Below, in pieces: positions 7,105-14,892 of a stretch of 64,000 nucleotides of DNA. The stretch lies in NCBI GenBank assembly GCA_937995595.1, contig CALKJW010000028.1:118235-182234 (forward strand), given 5' to 3'. This DNA comes from an uncultured Phycisphaerales bacterium. GTDB lineage: Bacteria > Planctomycetota > Phycisphaerae > Phycisphaerales > UBA1924. Within the stretch, counting starts at the first letter, position 1. Every line of letters starts with the position of its first letter. Both the position numbers and the translations under genes were made by a program. The notes under the pieces were generated by a model that searched no databases, was not told the origin of the DNA, and was given only the letters and a program-made list of their open reading frames with translations.

Positions 7105-8743
7105 TCCCTACGACACATACACCTCTCCCCTCGCCACACGCAACGCCGGCGAGCAGATGCTGCGGCTGTGGTCGCCGCGGCACAAGTTCAACACGTGGCG
7201 AAGGATCTGGCTCGCCGTCGCGGAGACGCAGCACGAACTCGGCCTGCCGGTGAGCAAGGAACAGGTCGAGGAACTCCGCGCCGTCGTCAACCGCCCCGGC
7301 GGCATCACCGACGCCGAGATCAAGGCCGCGGAACGGTACGAGCGCGAACTGCGCCACGACGTGATGGCGCACGTGCACGCGCTGGGCGACTCGTGCCCCA
7401 AGGCCAGGGGGATCATCCATCTGGGGATGACCAGCCAGGACGTGGTGTGCAACGCCGACTTCGTCGTGCTCCACCAGTCCGTCGACCTGATCCGCGCCAA
7501 GGTCGCGAGGCTCATCCTGTCGCTCGGCGAGCAGGCCTCGCGTCACGCGCGCGTGCCCGCGCTGGGCTTGACCCACTACCAGCCCGCGCAGCCCGTCACC
7601 GTCGGCCGCCGCGCGGCGATGTGGGCCAGCGATCTCCGGCTCACGCTCGAGCGCCTCGACGGCCTGCACCCGTACCACGGCGCGCTCGCCGGTTCGCTGT
7701 TCGGCATCCTGCGGCCGCGCGGGTTCCGAGGCGCGACCGGTACGCAGGCCTCGTTCCTCGCGCTCATGAACGATCACACACGCGTCGAGGCGTTCGAACG
7801 CGCCGCGCTGGAACGCGCGATGGACGGGCTGCTCCCCACATTCGAGCGCAACCTGTGCGTCCCGCCCGGCGAGGCCGAGGACTACCCCGCCGGGATCTCG
7901 GAGCCATCCGCGCGAATCCCCGGCGACACCGGCCCGCTCGGCACGGAAGTGCGGTTCGACCTCTCGATGATCACCGGCCAGACCTACCCCCGCGTCATCG
8001 ACACCTTCATCCTCGCCGACCTCGCGAGCGTCGCATCCGTCCTCCACAGGATCGCCACCGACATCCGCCTGCTCTGCAACCGCAGGGAACTCGACGAACC
8101 CTTCGAGGACAGGCAGATCGGCTCCAGCGCGATGCCCTACAAGCGCAACCCGATGCGCAGCGAGCGCATCTGCGGCCTGACGCGGTTTGTGATGAACCTC
8201 GTCGGCAACGCCTACGACACCGCCGCTACGCAGTGGCTGGAGCGCACGCTCGACGACTCCAGCAACCGCCGCCTCTCGCTGCCCGAAGCCTTCCTTGCGC
8301 TGGATGGCGCGCTCGACCTGATGCACAACATCGCCAGCGGCCTCATCGTCCACGAGGCGATGGTGCGCAAGAACCTGATGGCCGAACTGCCGTTCATGGC
8401 GACCGAGAACATCCTGATGGCGTGCGTGAAACTCGGCGGAGATCGCCAGCACTACCACGAGCTCATCCGCCGGCACGCGCAGGCCGCGGGGCTGCGCGTG
8501 AAGCAGGAAGGCCTCGACAACGACCTGCTCGACCGCCTCAGGACCGACAGGAACTTCCAGAGCATGGCTCGGGGCGGCGCGCTCCCCGCCGAACTCGACT
8601 GGGACAACCTGCTCGACCCCACGAAGTACATCGGCCGCAGCGTCGAGCAGACCGAGCGCTTCATCCGCGAGGTCGTCGAGCCGCTCCGCGGGCAGTACGC
8701 CGACGCGATCGCGAAACTGGAAGACCGCGGGCCGAAGGTGTGA
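7097..8743 (+). CDS. purB: Adenylosuccinate lyase
   Basis: 548 residues. Cleaves adenylosuccinate to AMP and fumarate, and SAICAR to AICAR, in purine synthesis. The fumarase/aspartase superfamily signature SSAMPYKRNPMRSE is at about residue 345; the catalytic-His region GMTSQDVVCNAD and TRFVMNLVGNAYDTAATQW are present. Length and N-terminus (DTYTSPLATRNAGEQMLRLWS) resemble the eukaryotic-type enzyme more than the ~430-residue common bacterial form. The only start giving the conserved N-terminus is TTG 7097, which overlaps the hepT stop. Residues 262-275 (ISEPSARIPGDTGP) may be a small lineage insert. Confidence 0.92.
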   Translation: MTSPYDTYTSPLATRNAGEQMLRLWSPRHKFNTWRRIWLAVAETQHELGLPVSKEQVEELRAVVNRPGGITDAEIKAAERYERELRHDVMAHVHALGDSCPKARGIIHLGMTSQDVVCNADFVVLHQSVDLIRAKVARLILSLGEQASRHARVPALGLTHYQPAQPVTVGRRAAMWASDLRLTLERLDGLHPYHGALAGSLFGILRPRGFRGATGTQASFLALMNDHTRVEAFERAALERAMDGLLPTFERNLCVPPGEAEDYPAGISEPSARIPGDTGPLGTEVRFDLSMITGQTYPRVIDTFILADLASVASVLHRIATDIRLLCNRRELDEPFEDRQIGSSAMPYKRNPMRSERICGLTRFVMNLVGNAYDTAATQWLERTLDDSSNRRLSLPEAFLALDGALDLMHNIASGLIVHEAMVRKNLMAELPFMATENILMACVKLGGDRQHYHELIRRHAQAAGLRVKQEGLDNDLLDRLRTDRNFQSMARGGALPAELDWDNLLDPTKYIGRSVEQTERFIREVVEPLRGQYADAIAKLEDRGPKV

Positions 8744-8760
8744 TCGTGCCGCGTCTGGTG

Positions 8761-8781
8761 GGGCAGGCGTCCCGCCTGCCC
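8761..8781. terminator. TCC-loop hairpin between convergent purB and topA
   Basis: A perfect 9 bp stem (GGGCAGGCG with CGCCTGCCC) around the loop TCC, in the 42 bp between two convergent genes. There is no strong T-tract, so it could be a weak two-way terminator or simply a repeat. The same plan (perfect stem, TCC loop) recurs at 37946-37966 and 61613-61627 with different stem sequences. Confidence 0.5.
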
Positions 8782-8785
8782 GTTC

Positions 8786-11701
8786 CTACGCCGCGCTCTC
8801 CAGCGCGACCTCCTCGCGCTCTTCCGCCGCGCCGCCGCTCAGCACGCTCCCCGCGCCGCCCTCGATCAACTGCTCGACCTTGGGCGCATCGGGCAGCGGC
8901 TTGCCGCGCGAGTCCGTCAGCGGCCGGCCGTCCAGCGTCCGGATGATCGGGATCGGGTGCGCCTTGGCGTGCGCGGCCAGTTGCGCCTCCAACTCCGCGC
9001 GCTTCGCCTCCGGCACGTCGGCCCACTTGCCGCGCCCGCGGCACTTGGGGAACGCGCTGCACCCCAGCCACGGCCCGCGGATCCCGTCGCGCAGGTTCAT
9101 CGGCGCGCCGCACTTGGGGCAGGGCAGATCGGTCAGCAGCGCGGGCGGGCTGGGCGCCACCACGTAGCCCTTCTTGTCGATGTTCAGGATGCCGTCGCAC
9201 GCGTCGGGGTTCGCCGGCGCCTCGACGGCCTCCGCCGCCTTCCCCTTCCTGCCCTTCTTCGGCTTGGGCCCGGCCTCGAACTTCGAGCACCCCAGGAACG
9301 GGCCGAAGCGGCCGGTGCGACGGATCATCGGCGACCCGCACTTGTGGCACGCGACGTTGGCGTGCTCCGCCGGCCGCGGCCGGCCCTCGCGGTCCACCGG
9401 GCACGCGTACGTGCACGCCGGGTAGTTCGCGCACGACAGGAACCGCCCGTTGCGACCGAACCGGTACACCATCGAACTGCCGCACTCCGGGCAGCGCAGG
9501 TCCGCCGGCGCGGGAACGGTCTCCGCCTTGGCGTGCGTCATCGTCTCGTGCGCGGCGTCCAGCGCCTCGACGAACGGGCCGTAGAACCGGTGCAGCATCT
9601 GCACCCAGTCGATGTGGTCCTCCTCGACCTTGTCGAGTTCGGCCTCCATCTCGCGCGTGTACCCGACGTCCATGATCCGCGGGAACGCCTCCACCAGTTT
9701 GTCCGTCACCACCTCGCCCAGGTCCGTCGCGTACAGCCGACGGTCGATCTGCTCGACGTACTTGCGGTCCTGGATCGTCCCGATGATGCTCGCGTACGTC
9801 GACGGCCGGCCGATCCCCTCGGCCTCCAGCGCCTTGATGAGCGACGCCTCGCTGTACCGCGCCGGCGGGCTGGTGAACTTCTGCACCGGGTCGATCGCGA
9901 ACGGGTGCAGCGGCTGCCGCTCCTGCAGCGCCGGCAGCGTGGCCGTCTCCGCCGCGCCCGGCACGCCCGTCACGCGGTAGAACCCGTCGAACACCAGCGT
10001 GCGGCCCGATGCGCGGAACACGCACGGCTTGGCCGGGTTCGTCCCGCCCGAGATCAGCACCGCCGTCGAGTCCCACTCCGCCGGCGACATCTGGCAGGCC
10101 ACGAACCGGTCCCAGATCAGTTGGTACAGACGGAAGTGATCCGGCTTGAGCGCGTTCTTCACGCGACCGGGCGGGTAGTCCAGGCTCGTCGGCCGGATCG
10201 CCTCGTGCGCCTCCTGCGCCGCCTTGTTGCTCGAAGTGAAGAAGTTCGGCTTCTCCGGCAGGTACCTGTCGCCGAACGTCCTCTTGATGTACTCCCGCGC
10301 CATGTTCAACGCCGCGCCCGACACGTGCGTCGAGTCCGTACGCATGTACGTGATCAGGCCCACCGGCCCCTCGCCGGGGATCTCCACGCCCTCGTACAGC
10401 GCCTGCGCCGCCTGCATCGTCCGCCGCGCGCCGAACCCCAGCCGCGTGCTCGCGGCCTGCTGCAGCGTGCTGGTGATGAACGGCGCGGCGGGACGCACGC
10501 TCGTGCGCTTGGTCTCGATGCCGGTCACCGTGTACCGGGCGTCCGCACAGACCACGCCCGAGATCGTGCGGACGAACCGCGCCGGGCCGCGCCCCTTCTC
10601 GTCCTCCCGCGTCCGGACCTTCACGTTCGTCAGGCCCGCCCACTCGGCCACCTGCAGCGCGCGCTTCATCAGCGCGTCGTCGTCCGCCTTGGCGCCCTCG
10701 CCGCCACCCTTGATGTCGAGTTTCTCCCCGCCGACCTCGACCAGTTCTCCCTGGATCGCCCCGTGCTCACCCAGCCACGCGTTCTGCGCCTTGATCGAGT
10801 GCCCCTGCCCCTTGTCGTCGCGCTCATCGAGAAACGCCCGCCACGCCGGGCCGAGTTTCGCCGCCTGCTGCGCCGAGAGCGCAAACTCCCCCATCACCTG
10901 CCAGTATTCCTCGGGGACGAAGTTGCGGATCTCGCGCTCACGCTCGACGACGAGGCGCACCGCGACGCTCTGCACGCGCCCGGCGCTCAGCCCCCGCGCC
11001 ACCTTCTTCCACAGCAGCGGCGACACCTGGTACCCCACCACGCGGTCGAGGATCCGCCGCGCCTGCTGCGCGTTCACGCGGTCCATGTCGATCGGGTGCG
11101 GGTTCTGGAACGCCCGCGCGATCTCGTCCTTGGTGATCGCGCTGAAGATCACCCGCTTGGCCTTCGCCGGGTCGATCCCCAGTTCCTCCGCCAGGTGCCA
11201 CGCGATCGCCTCGCCCTCCCGGTCCAGGTCGGTCGCGAACCAGACCTCCCGCGCGCTCCTGGCCGCACGCTTCAACTCGCTGATCGTCTTCTGCTTGCCC
11301 GCGACAATCTCGTACGTCGGCGCAAAGTCGTGCTCCAGATCCACGCCCGGCACCGGCGACTTCACGCCCTTGGGGTTCTTCTCGGGCAGATCGCGCACAT
11401 GCCCCACGCTGGCCAGCACCACGTAGTCGGATCCGAGGTACTTGTTGATCGTCTTGGCCTTCGACGGCGATTCGACGATCACCAGCTGCTTGCCCTCGGC
11501 GGAGCGCATCGGCACCTGCTCGAACGGCTTGCGGCCGAACTTGCCGCCGGATTTGCCGCGGCCCCCGCCGCCCTTGCCTCCGCCCGGTATGCCGCGGCCG
11601 CCGCCGGCCCCGTTGTCGCCCTCGCGATCGGCAACCGCGGCACCTGCTTCGGCGCCAGCCCCACCACTTCGTTTGGATGATTTTCGGATCGTCTTGGCCA
11701 T
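8786..11701 (-). CDS. topA: DNA topoisomerase I
   Basis: 971 residues, a type IA topoisomerase that relaxes negative supercoils. After a Gly/Lys-rich extension (about 60 residues), the Toprim domain starts at KQLVIVESPSKAKTINKYLG (residue 71). The catalytic Tyr is residue 452 in GLITYMRTDSTHVSG. Three C-terminal topoisomerase zinc fingers follow: CPECG...CANYPAC, CHKCG...GCSKFEAG (fourth Cys missing or displaced) and CPKCG...CSAFPKC. A tail with IRTLDGRPLTDSRGKPLPD ends the protein. An insert near residues 300-380 separates the cap regions. Longer than E. coli TopA (865) because of the N-terminal extension and inserts. Confidence 0.95.
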   Translation of the reverse strand: MAKTIRKSSKRSGGAGAEAGAAVADREGDNGAGGGRGIPGGGKGGGGRGKSGGKFGRKPFEQVPMRSAEGKQLVIVESPSKAKTINKYLGSDYVVLASVGHVRDLPEKNPKGVKSPVPGVDLEHDFAPTYEIVAGKQKTISELKRAARSAREVWFATDLDREGEAIAWHLAEELGIDPAKAKRVIFSAITKDEIARAFQNPHPIDMDRVNAQQARRILDRVVGYQVSPLLWKKVARGLSAGRVQSVAVRLVVEREREIRNFVPEEYWQVMGEFALSAQQAAKLGPAWRAFLDERDDKGQGHSIKAQNAWLGEHGAIQGELVEVGGEKLDIKGGGEGAKADDDALMKRALQVAEWAGLTNVKVRTREDEKGRGPARFVRTISGVVCADARYTVTGIETKRTSVRPAAPFITSTLQQAASTRLGFGARRTMQAAQALYEGVEIPGEGPVGLITYMRTDSTHVSGAALNMAREYIKRTFGDRYLPEKPNFFTSSNKAAQEAHEAIRPTSLDYPPGRVKNALKPDHFRLYQLIWDRFVACQMSPAEWDSTAVLISGGTNPAKPCVFRASGRTLVFDGFYRVTGVPGAAETATLPALQERQPLHPFAIDPVQKFTSPPARYSEASLIKALEAEGIGRPSTYASIIGTIQDRKYVEQIDRRLYATDLGEVVTDKLVEAFPRIMDVGYTREMEAELDKVEEDHIDWVQMLHRFYGPFVEALDAAHETMTHAKAETVPAPADLRCPECGSSMVYRFGRNGRFLSCANYPACTYACPVDREGRPRPAEHANVACHKCGSPMIRRTGRFGPFLGCSKFEAGPKPKKGRKGKAAEAVEAPANPDACDGILNIDKKGYVVAPSPPALLTDLPCPKCGAPMNLRDGIRGPWLGCSAFPKCRGRGKWADVPEAKRAELEAQLAAHAKAHPIPIIRTLDGRPLTDSRGKPLPDAPKVEQLIEGGAGSVLSGGAAEEREEVALESAA

Positions 11702-11872
11702 AAAGCCTTATGCAGAACGTGTCATAACCCCCAACACCAGACCCCGCTTGATCGGTCAGCAGGGTGCCCCGGGTTCGGCCGGAGATGCCCCCTTTCCTTA
11801 GAAGAGCCTCGGTTAGTACGGGGAGGAAGATGCGAAGGTCAAGCGGCAGGGTGTGAAATCGGGCGCGTGACA

Positions 11873-11901
11873 CCCGTACAATGTATAAACAATCGTGTCA
11901 A
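11873..11901 (-). promoter_or_regulatory. Candidate topA promoter
   Basis: The 262 bp gap 11702-11963 is visibly AT-richer than its surroundings. On the minus strand it has a perfect -35-like TTGACA (11901-11896) followed by an AT-rich stretch with TTTATACAT. At 17 bases the -10 position reads TACGGG, a poor match, so the exact -10 is uncertain. The rest of the gap holds no recognisable gene. Confidence 0.3.
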
Positions 11902-11963
11902 TTAGGCATTTGTTCGCGCCAACATCCCTAGTTTAGGCGGGTTGCTTGTAGCCTTGGGCCACA

Positions 11964-12371
11964 TCAAGCCCGCCAATGTTCATCCAGCGTCCACTTCCAG
12001 CATTTGCGGAGTTGTTCGTGCTCGTACTGCGCGCCGCACTCGGGGCATGTGCCCTCGGGGGGGAGTGTGCCGAGGGGGTATCGGCACTTCATGCAGAGGC
12101 AGTAGTCGGCCGCGACGATCTCGCGGCGTGAGAGCCGGTACGCCACTGGAGCGGCGACGATGGTCGCGAGCCCCATTGCCGCGGCAGGACCGAAGAACCA
12201 GACGAGCAGCACTGCGGACCCGCGCCAAAGCAGCGCGACGAGCGGCCACGCCAGCAGTGCGACGACGAACCCGAGACCCAGCCACGACACGAGCTTCTCG
12301 CCGCGGCTCAGACAGCCGGGGTTGATGCCGTCGGGCGGAGTTCGGAATCGCCCTCGGTGGCTACCGGGCAT
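11964..12371 (-). CDS. Membrane protein with C-terminal zinc ribbon, coupled to miaA
   Basis: 135 residues. Two membrane helices (about residues 25-50 and 55-80) precede a zinc ribbon with CMKCRYPLGTLPPEGTCPEC. ATG 12371 lies 11 bases inside the end of miaA, so translation is probably coupled. The ribbon resembles that of the protein at 1437-2267. Function unknown. Confidence 0.6.
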   Translation of the reverse strand: MPGSHRGRFRTPPDGINPGCLSRGEKLVSWLGLGFVVALLAWPLVALLWRGSAVLLVWFFGPAAAMGLATIVAAPVAYRLSRREIVAADYCLCMKCRYPLGTLPPEGTCPECGAQYEHEQLRKCWKWTLDEHWRA

Positions 12372-13554
12372 GAGTGCCTCCGCTTGCCTCCGCCCGGAGT
12401 GCGCTCGCGATGCTCTCCACCGCATCCGCCTGCGCAGTGGTCAGCATGTCAATCGTGATCGCGCCGGGGGTAGTACGCAGCCGCCGCAACCAAGTCCGCT
12501 GGTTCTTGCCGAACCGCCGCGTCTCGATCTTGATCTTCTCGACGGTATCTTCAAGCGAGATCGCGGCGGGAACATGCAGGTGCGCGAGGAGCTGCTTGTA
12601 GCCCAGCGCCTCGGCGGGCTGTGAGCCGGCGATGAGCGCGCCGGAATCGCGCAGCGAGCGGACCTCATCCAGCAGCCCGCGCTCCATCATCTGCTTCACC
12701 CGCGCGTTTATGCGGCGGTTGAGGGCTTCGGATTCCCAGTCCAAGATTACGAGCTGGTAAGCAGCCCGACCGTCAGGGAGGGCGATTCCGCCGAAGGCGG
12801 AACCTCCGGGTGCGGCGTTGCTTTTCGCGGCTGCGCCGCGAACGCCCTCCCTCACGGTCGGGCTGCTTATTGGCGGCTGAGCAGGTGGGTCCCATTGCTT
12901 CTGGTGCGCACTGATCGGCTTGCCCGTAAGGCGGAAGACTTCCAGCGCGCGGACGGTGCGGCGGATGTCGTTGGGATGGATGCGCGCTGCAGCATCAGGG
13001 TCCACCTGTTCCAGTTCGGCGCGTCGCGCGGCGGGATCCATCGCGGTCAGTTCGGCGCGGAGGGCTTCATCGGGCTCGGGGCCATCGAAGAGACCGTCGA
13101 GCAGAGCCTTGATGTAGAGGTGCGTGCCGCCGACGACGATGGGAAGTTTGTTGCGCGCGCGGATGTCGGCGATGCTCGCGCGGGCCAGGGTGAGCCAGTC
13201 ATCGACGGTGAAGCTCTTTGTGGCATCGAGCGTCTGCTCGATGTCCGGGCGCAGCCCGGGGCGAGAACCACCGTCGCCCAAAGCGGCGACGACATCGAGC
13301 GGACGCTCGATGCCACGGTCACCACAGGGATCGACGACGTCGATCAGGTGGTGCACCACGCCGCGGCGTTCTTCGATGGTGGGTTTGGCGGTGCCGATGT
13401 CCATGCCGCGGTACACCTGGAAGGCATCGGCGGTGACGATCTCGGCCTCGCAGCCGAAGGCCTCGGGCGCGCGGAGCGCCAGCGCGATGGCGAGGTCGGA
13501 CTTGCCGCCGGCAGTGGGGCCGCAGATGACGGGGGTGAGGGTGGGGACGGTCAT
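12361..13554 (-). CDS. miaA: tRNA dimethylallyltransferase with two in-frame repeat insertions
   Basis: 397 residues; usual length is about 300-320. Adds a dimethylallyl group to A37 of tRNAs reading UNN codons. Visible are the P-loop GPTAGGKSDLA (12-22), DAFQVYRGMDIGTAKPT (43-59), VVGGTHLYIKALLDG (140-154), RRTVRALEVFRLTGKPIS (198-215) and the late RFGKNQRTWLRR (347-358). Residues 77-113 interrupt the normally continuous DVVDP...SFTVDDW and are encoded by palindromic DNA at 13220-13316. Residues about 229-265 interrupt the segment before QLVILDWE and are encoded by another palindrome at 12758-12869. Both inserts keep the frame and contain no stop. Catalytic motifs are intact, so the enzyme is probably active. 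Confidence 0.93.
   Translation of the reverse strand: MTVPTLTPVICGPTAGGKSDLAIALALRAPEAFGCEAEIVTADAFQVYRGMDIGTAKPTIEERRGVVHHLIDVVDPCGDRGIERPLDVVAALGDGGSRPGLRPDIEQTLDATKSFTVDDWLTLARASIADIRARNKLPIVVGGTHLYIKALLDGLFDGPEPDEALRAELTAMDPAARRAELEQVDPDAAARIHPNDIRRTVRALEVFRLTGKPISAHQKQWDPPAQPPISSPTVREGVRGAAAKSNAAPGGSAFGGIALPDGRAAYQLVILDWESEALNRRINARVKQMMERGLLDEVRSLRDSGALIAGSQPAEALGYKQLLAHLHVPAAISLEDTVEKIKIETRRFGKNQRTWLRRLRTTPGAITIDMLTTAQADAVESIASALRAEASGGTHAR
12758..12869. repeat. Palindromic element (SPTVREG type) inside miaA
   Basis: 112 bp. Arms of 27 bp at 12758-12784 and 12843-12869 pair with one mismatch; both contain GCAGCCCGACCGT and end with GAGGGCG. Inside are two small hairpins: TTCCGCC/GGCGGAA near 12786-12802 and CGCGGC/GCCGCG near 12826-12840. 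Read in the miaA frame it encodes SSPTVREGVRG through ALPDGRAA without a stop. The same arms bound the intergenic element at 2791-2939. Confidence 0.85.
13220..13316. repeat. Second palindromic element inside miaA (GTGGCATCGAGCG type)
   Basis: 97 bp. Arms of 26 bp at 13220-13245 and 13291-13316 pair with one mismatch. Each arm, GTGGCATCGAGCG followed by TCT or TCC and GCTCGATG, is itself a small hairpin of the TCC-loop design. The spacer holds CGGGCGCAGCCCG and a CGTCGCC/GGCGACG pair. It is translated as residues 77-113 of MiaA. The element is unrelated in sequence to the one at 12758-12869. Confidence 0.82.
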
Positions 13555-13580
13555 GCGCTGCGCGACTCCGGAAAGGCAGT

Positions 13581-13678
13581 AACACAGATTACGCAGATGA
13601 GGCCCAGATGGTCACAGATCAGCGGCAGCATCCCCCATCCGCCCTCTTCATCTGGGTTTATCTGGGTTCATCTGTGGC
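13581..13678. repeat. ACACAGATTACGCAGATG-type imperfect palindromic repeat
   Basis: Lies in the 238 bp between miaA and mqnA. The left side reads ACACAGATTACGCAGATG and the right side ends CATCTGGGTTTATCTGGG then TTCATCTGTGGC, an imperfect inverted repeat rich in CAGAT/ATCTG. It looks like an AT-richer dispersed repeat rather than part of a gene. No other copy was seen in this window. Confidence 0.5.
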
Positions 13679-13792
13679 TCGCTCTGCTCCTGATCCCGTA
13701 CTCCTCCGTGTCCATCCGTGGCCGCATTGAGTACGACTCGTGGATCATTGGCTCGCTCGGCGCGGTGCGGGCTCCGCGCGTACCGTTCCTGC

Positions 13793-14608
13793 ATGACGCC
13801 CGTCCGCATTGGCTGCGTGAAGTATCTCAACACCCTCCCGCTGGTGGAGGGGCTGTCGGCGTGGCGCGATGCGCAGGTCACATCCGCCGTGCCGTCGCGG
13901 CTGATCGACATGTTGCTCTTGCGTGAGGTGGATGTCGCGCTGGCCTCGGTCATCGACGCGGCGCGCAACCGCGGGCGCGTCGCGCTCCTGCCGGTCGGCA
14001 TGATCGGCTGCGACGGGCCGACCATGACGGTGCGCGTCTTCTCGCGCGTGCCGTTCGAACAGGCCCGCCTCATCGGCGCCGACACCGACAGCCACACCTC
14101 GGTCGCGCTGCTCCGCGTCGTCATGTCGCGCCGCTTCGGCGCCGCCCCGCGGATCGTCGATTACGACGCGCGCGAGCACGTCGCCACCGGCACGCCCGAG
14201 CAACCCCACGCGCTCCTGCTCATCGGCGACAAGGTCGAGACCGACCCGCCCGACCCCGCGGCCTACCCGCACACGCTCGACCTCGGGCAGGCGTGGAAGG
14301 AACTCACCGGCCTGCCGTTCGTCTACGCCGTCTGGATGTGCCGCGCAGGCGAGCAGGACTCCGTCCCCGTCCGCACAGCCGCGAGCGTCCTCGACCGCGC
14401 ACGCCGCCACAACGCCACGCGCATCGACTGGCTCGTCGGCGCCCGCGCCGCCGAGCGCGGCTGGCACGCCGCCGACGCGGCCGACTACCTGGGCCGCAAA
14501 CTCCGCTTCGCCGTCGGCGACGCCGAGCGCGAGGCCGTCGCGCGGTTCATCGACGAGTGCGCCGCGCTGGGCGTGTGCGACGCCGGACCGCTCGACTGGG
14601 CGTTCTGA
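13793..14608 (+). CDS. mqnA: Chorismate dehydratase of the futalosine menaquinone pathway
   Basis: 271 residues. MqnA removes water from chorismate to give 3-enolpyruvyl-benzoate, the first step of the futalosine route to menaquinone. Family features are RIGCVKYLNTLPLVEGL at the N-terminus, PSRLIDMLLLREVDVALASV, then SHTSVALLRVVMSRR and LDLGQAWKELTGLPFVYAVW. It is a periplasmic-binding-protein fold without a signal peptide. ATG 13793 begins directly before the conserved segment. The other mqn genes are not in the window. Confidence 0.9.
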   Translation: MTPVRIGCVKYLNTLPLVEGLSAWRDAQVTSAVPSRLIDMLLLREVDVALASVIDAARNRGRVALLPVGMIGCDGPTMTVRVFSRVPFEQARLIGADTDSHTSVALLRVVMSRRFGAAPRIVDYDAREHVATGTPEQPHALLLIGDKVETDPPDPAAYPHTLDLGQAWKELTGLPFVYAVWMCRAGEQDSVPVRTAASVLDRARRHNATRIDWLVGARAAERGWHAADAADYLGRKLRFAVGDAEREAVARFIDECAALGVCDAGPLDWAF

Positions 14609-14723
14609 TCCGACGCGCGTGCCCCGCCGCTCCGCGACAGGACGATTTGCACGGACCTTCCCGATCGGCGATCCCGCCCACTCTTGCGGACTCTGGCTCG
14701 ATCTCGGGCGTGATGAACCGAAC

Positions 14724-14848
14724 GCAGGGCTCGCCGCGGAGACGCTGAGAACGCCGGGGAAGCAGGAGAGCGAGAAGACCGACCGCGCTTCTCGAAGCGT
14801 TCAAAGCCCCGTGTGACTCGGCGCTCTCCGCGCCCCCGCGGCGAAGTT
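14724..14848. repeat. ACCGC-type palindromic dispersed repeat, copy 2
   Basis: Left part GCTCGCCGCGGAGACGCTGA and right part GCGCTCTCCGCGCCCCCGCG form the imperfect palindrome. The centre AGAAGACCGACCGCG matches copies 1 and 3. Just outside lies CTCGGGCGTGATGAACC (14703-14719), whose reverse complement also flanks copy 5 near 47.98 kb, so these two copies belong to a longer subfamily in opposite orientation. The 284 bp gap between mqnA and the next gene holds little else. Confidence 0.6.
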
Positions 14849-14892
14849 CCTTCGAAGCCCCTTCGTCGTACGTGTTCGTTCGGCAAGGCGCA

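Noticed and set aside
8957..11680. Long plus-strand frame antisense to topA
   Set aside because: Arg/Leu/His-rich shadow; topA motifs on the minus strand are complete.
11702..11963. Possible tRNA or structured RNA in the AT-rich gap before topA
   Set aside because: I looked for acceptor/T-loop signatures and a GTTCRANNC box and found none; the sequence is better explained as a promoter region.
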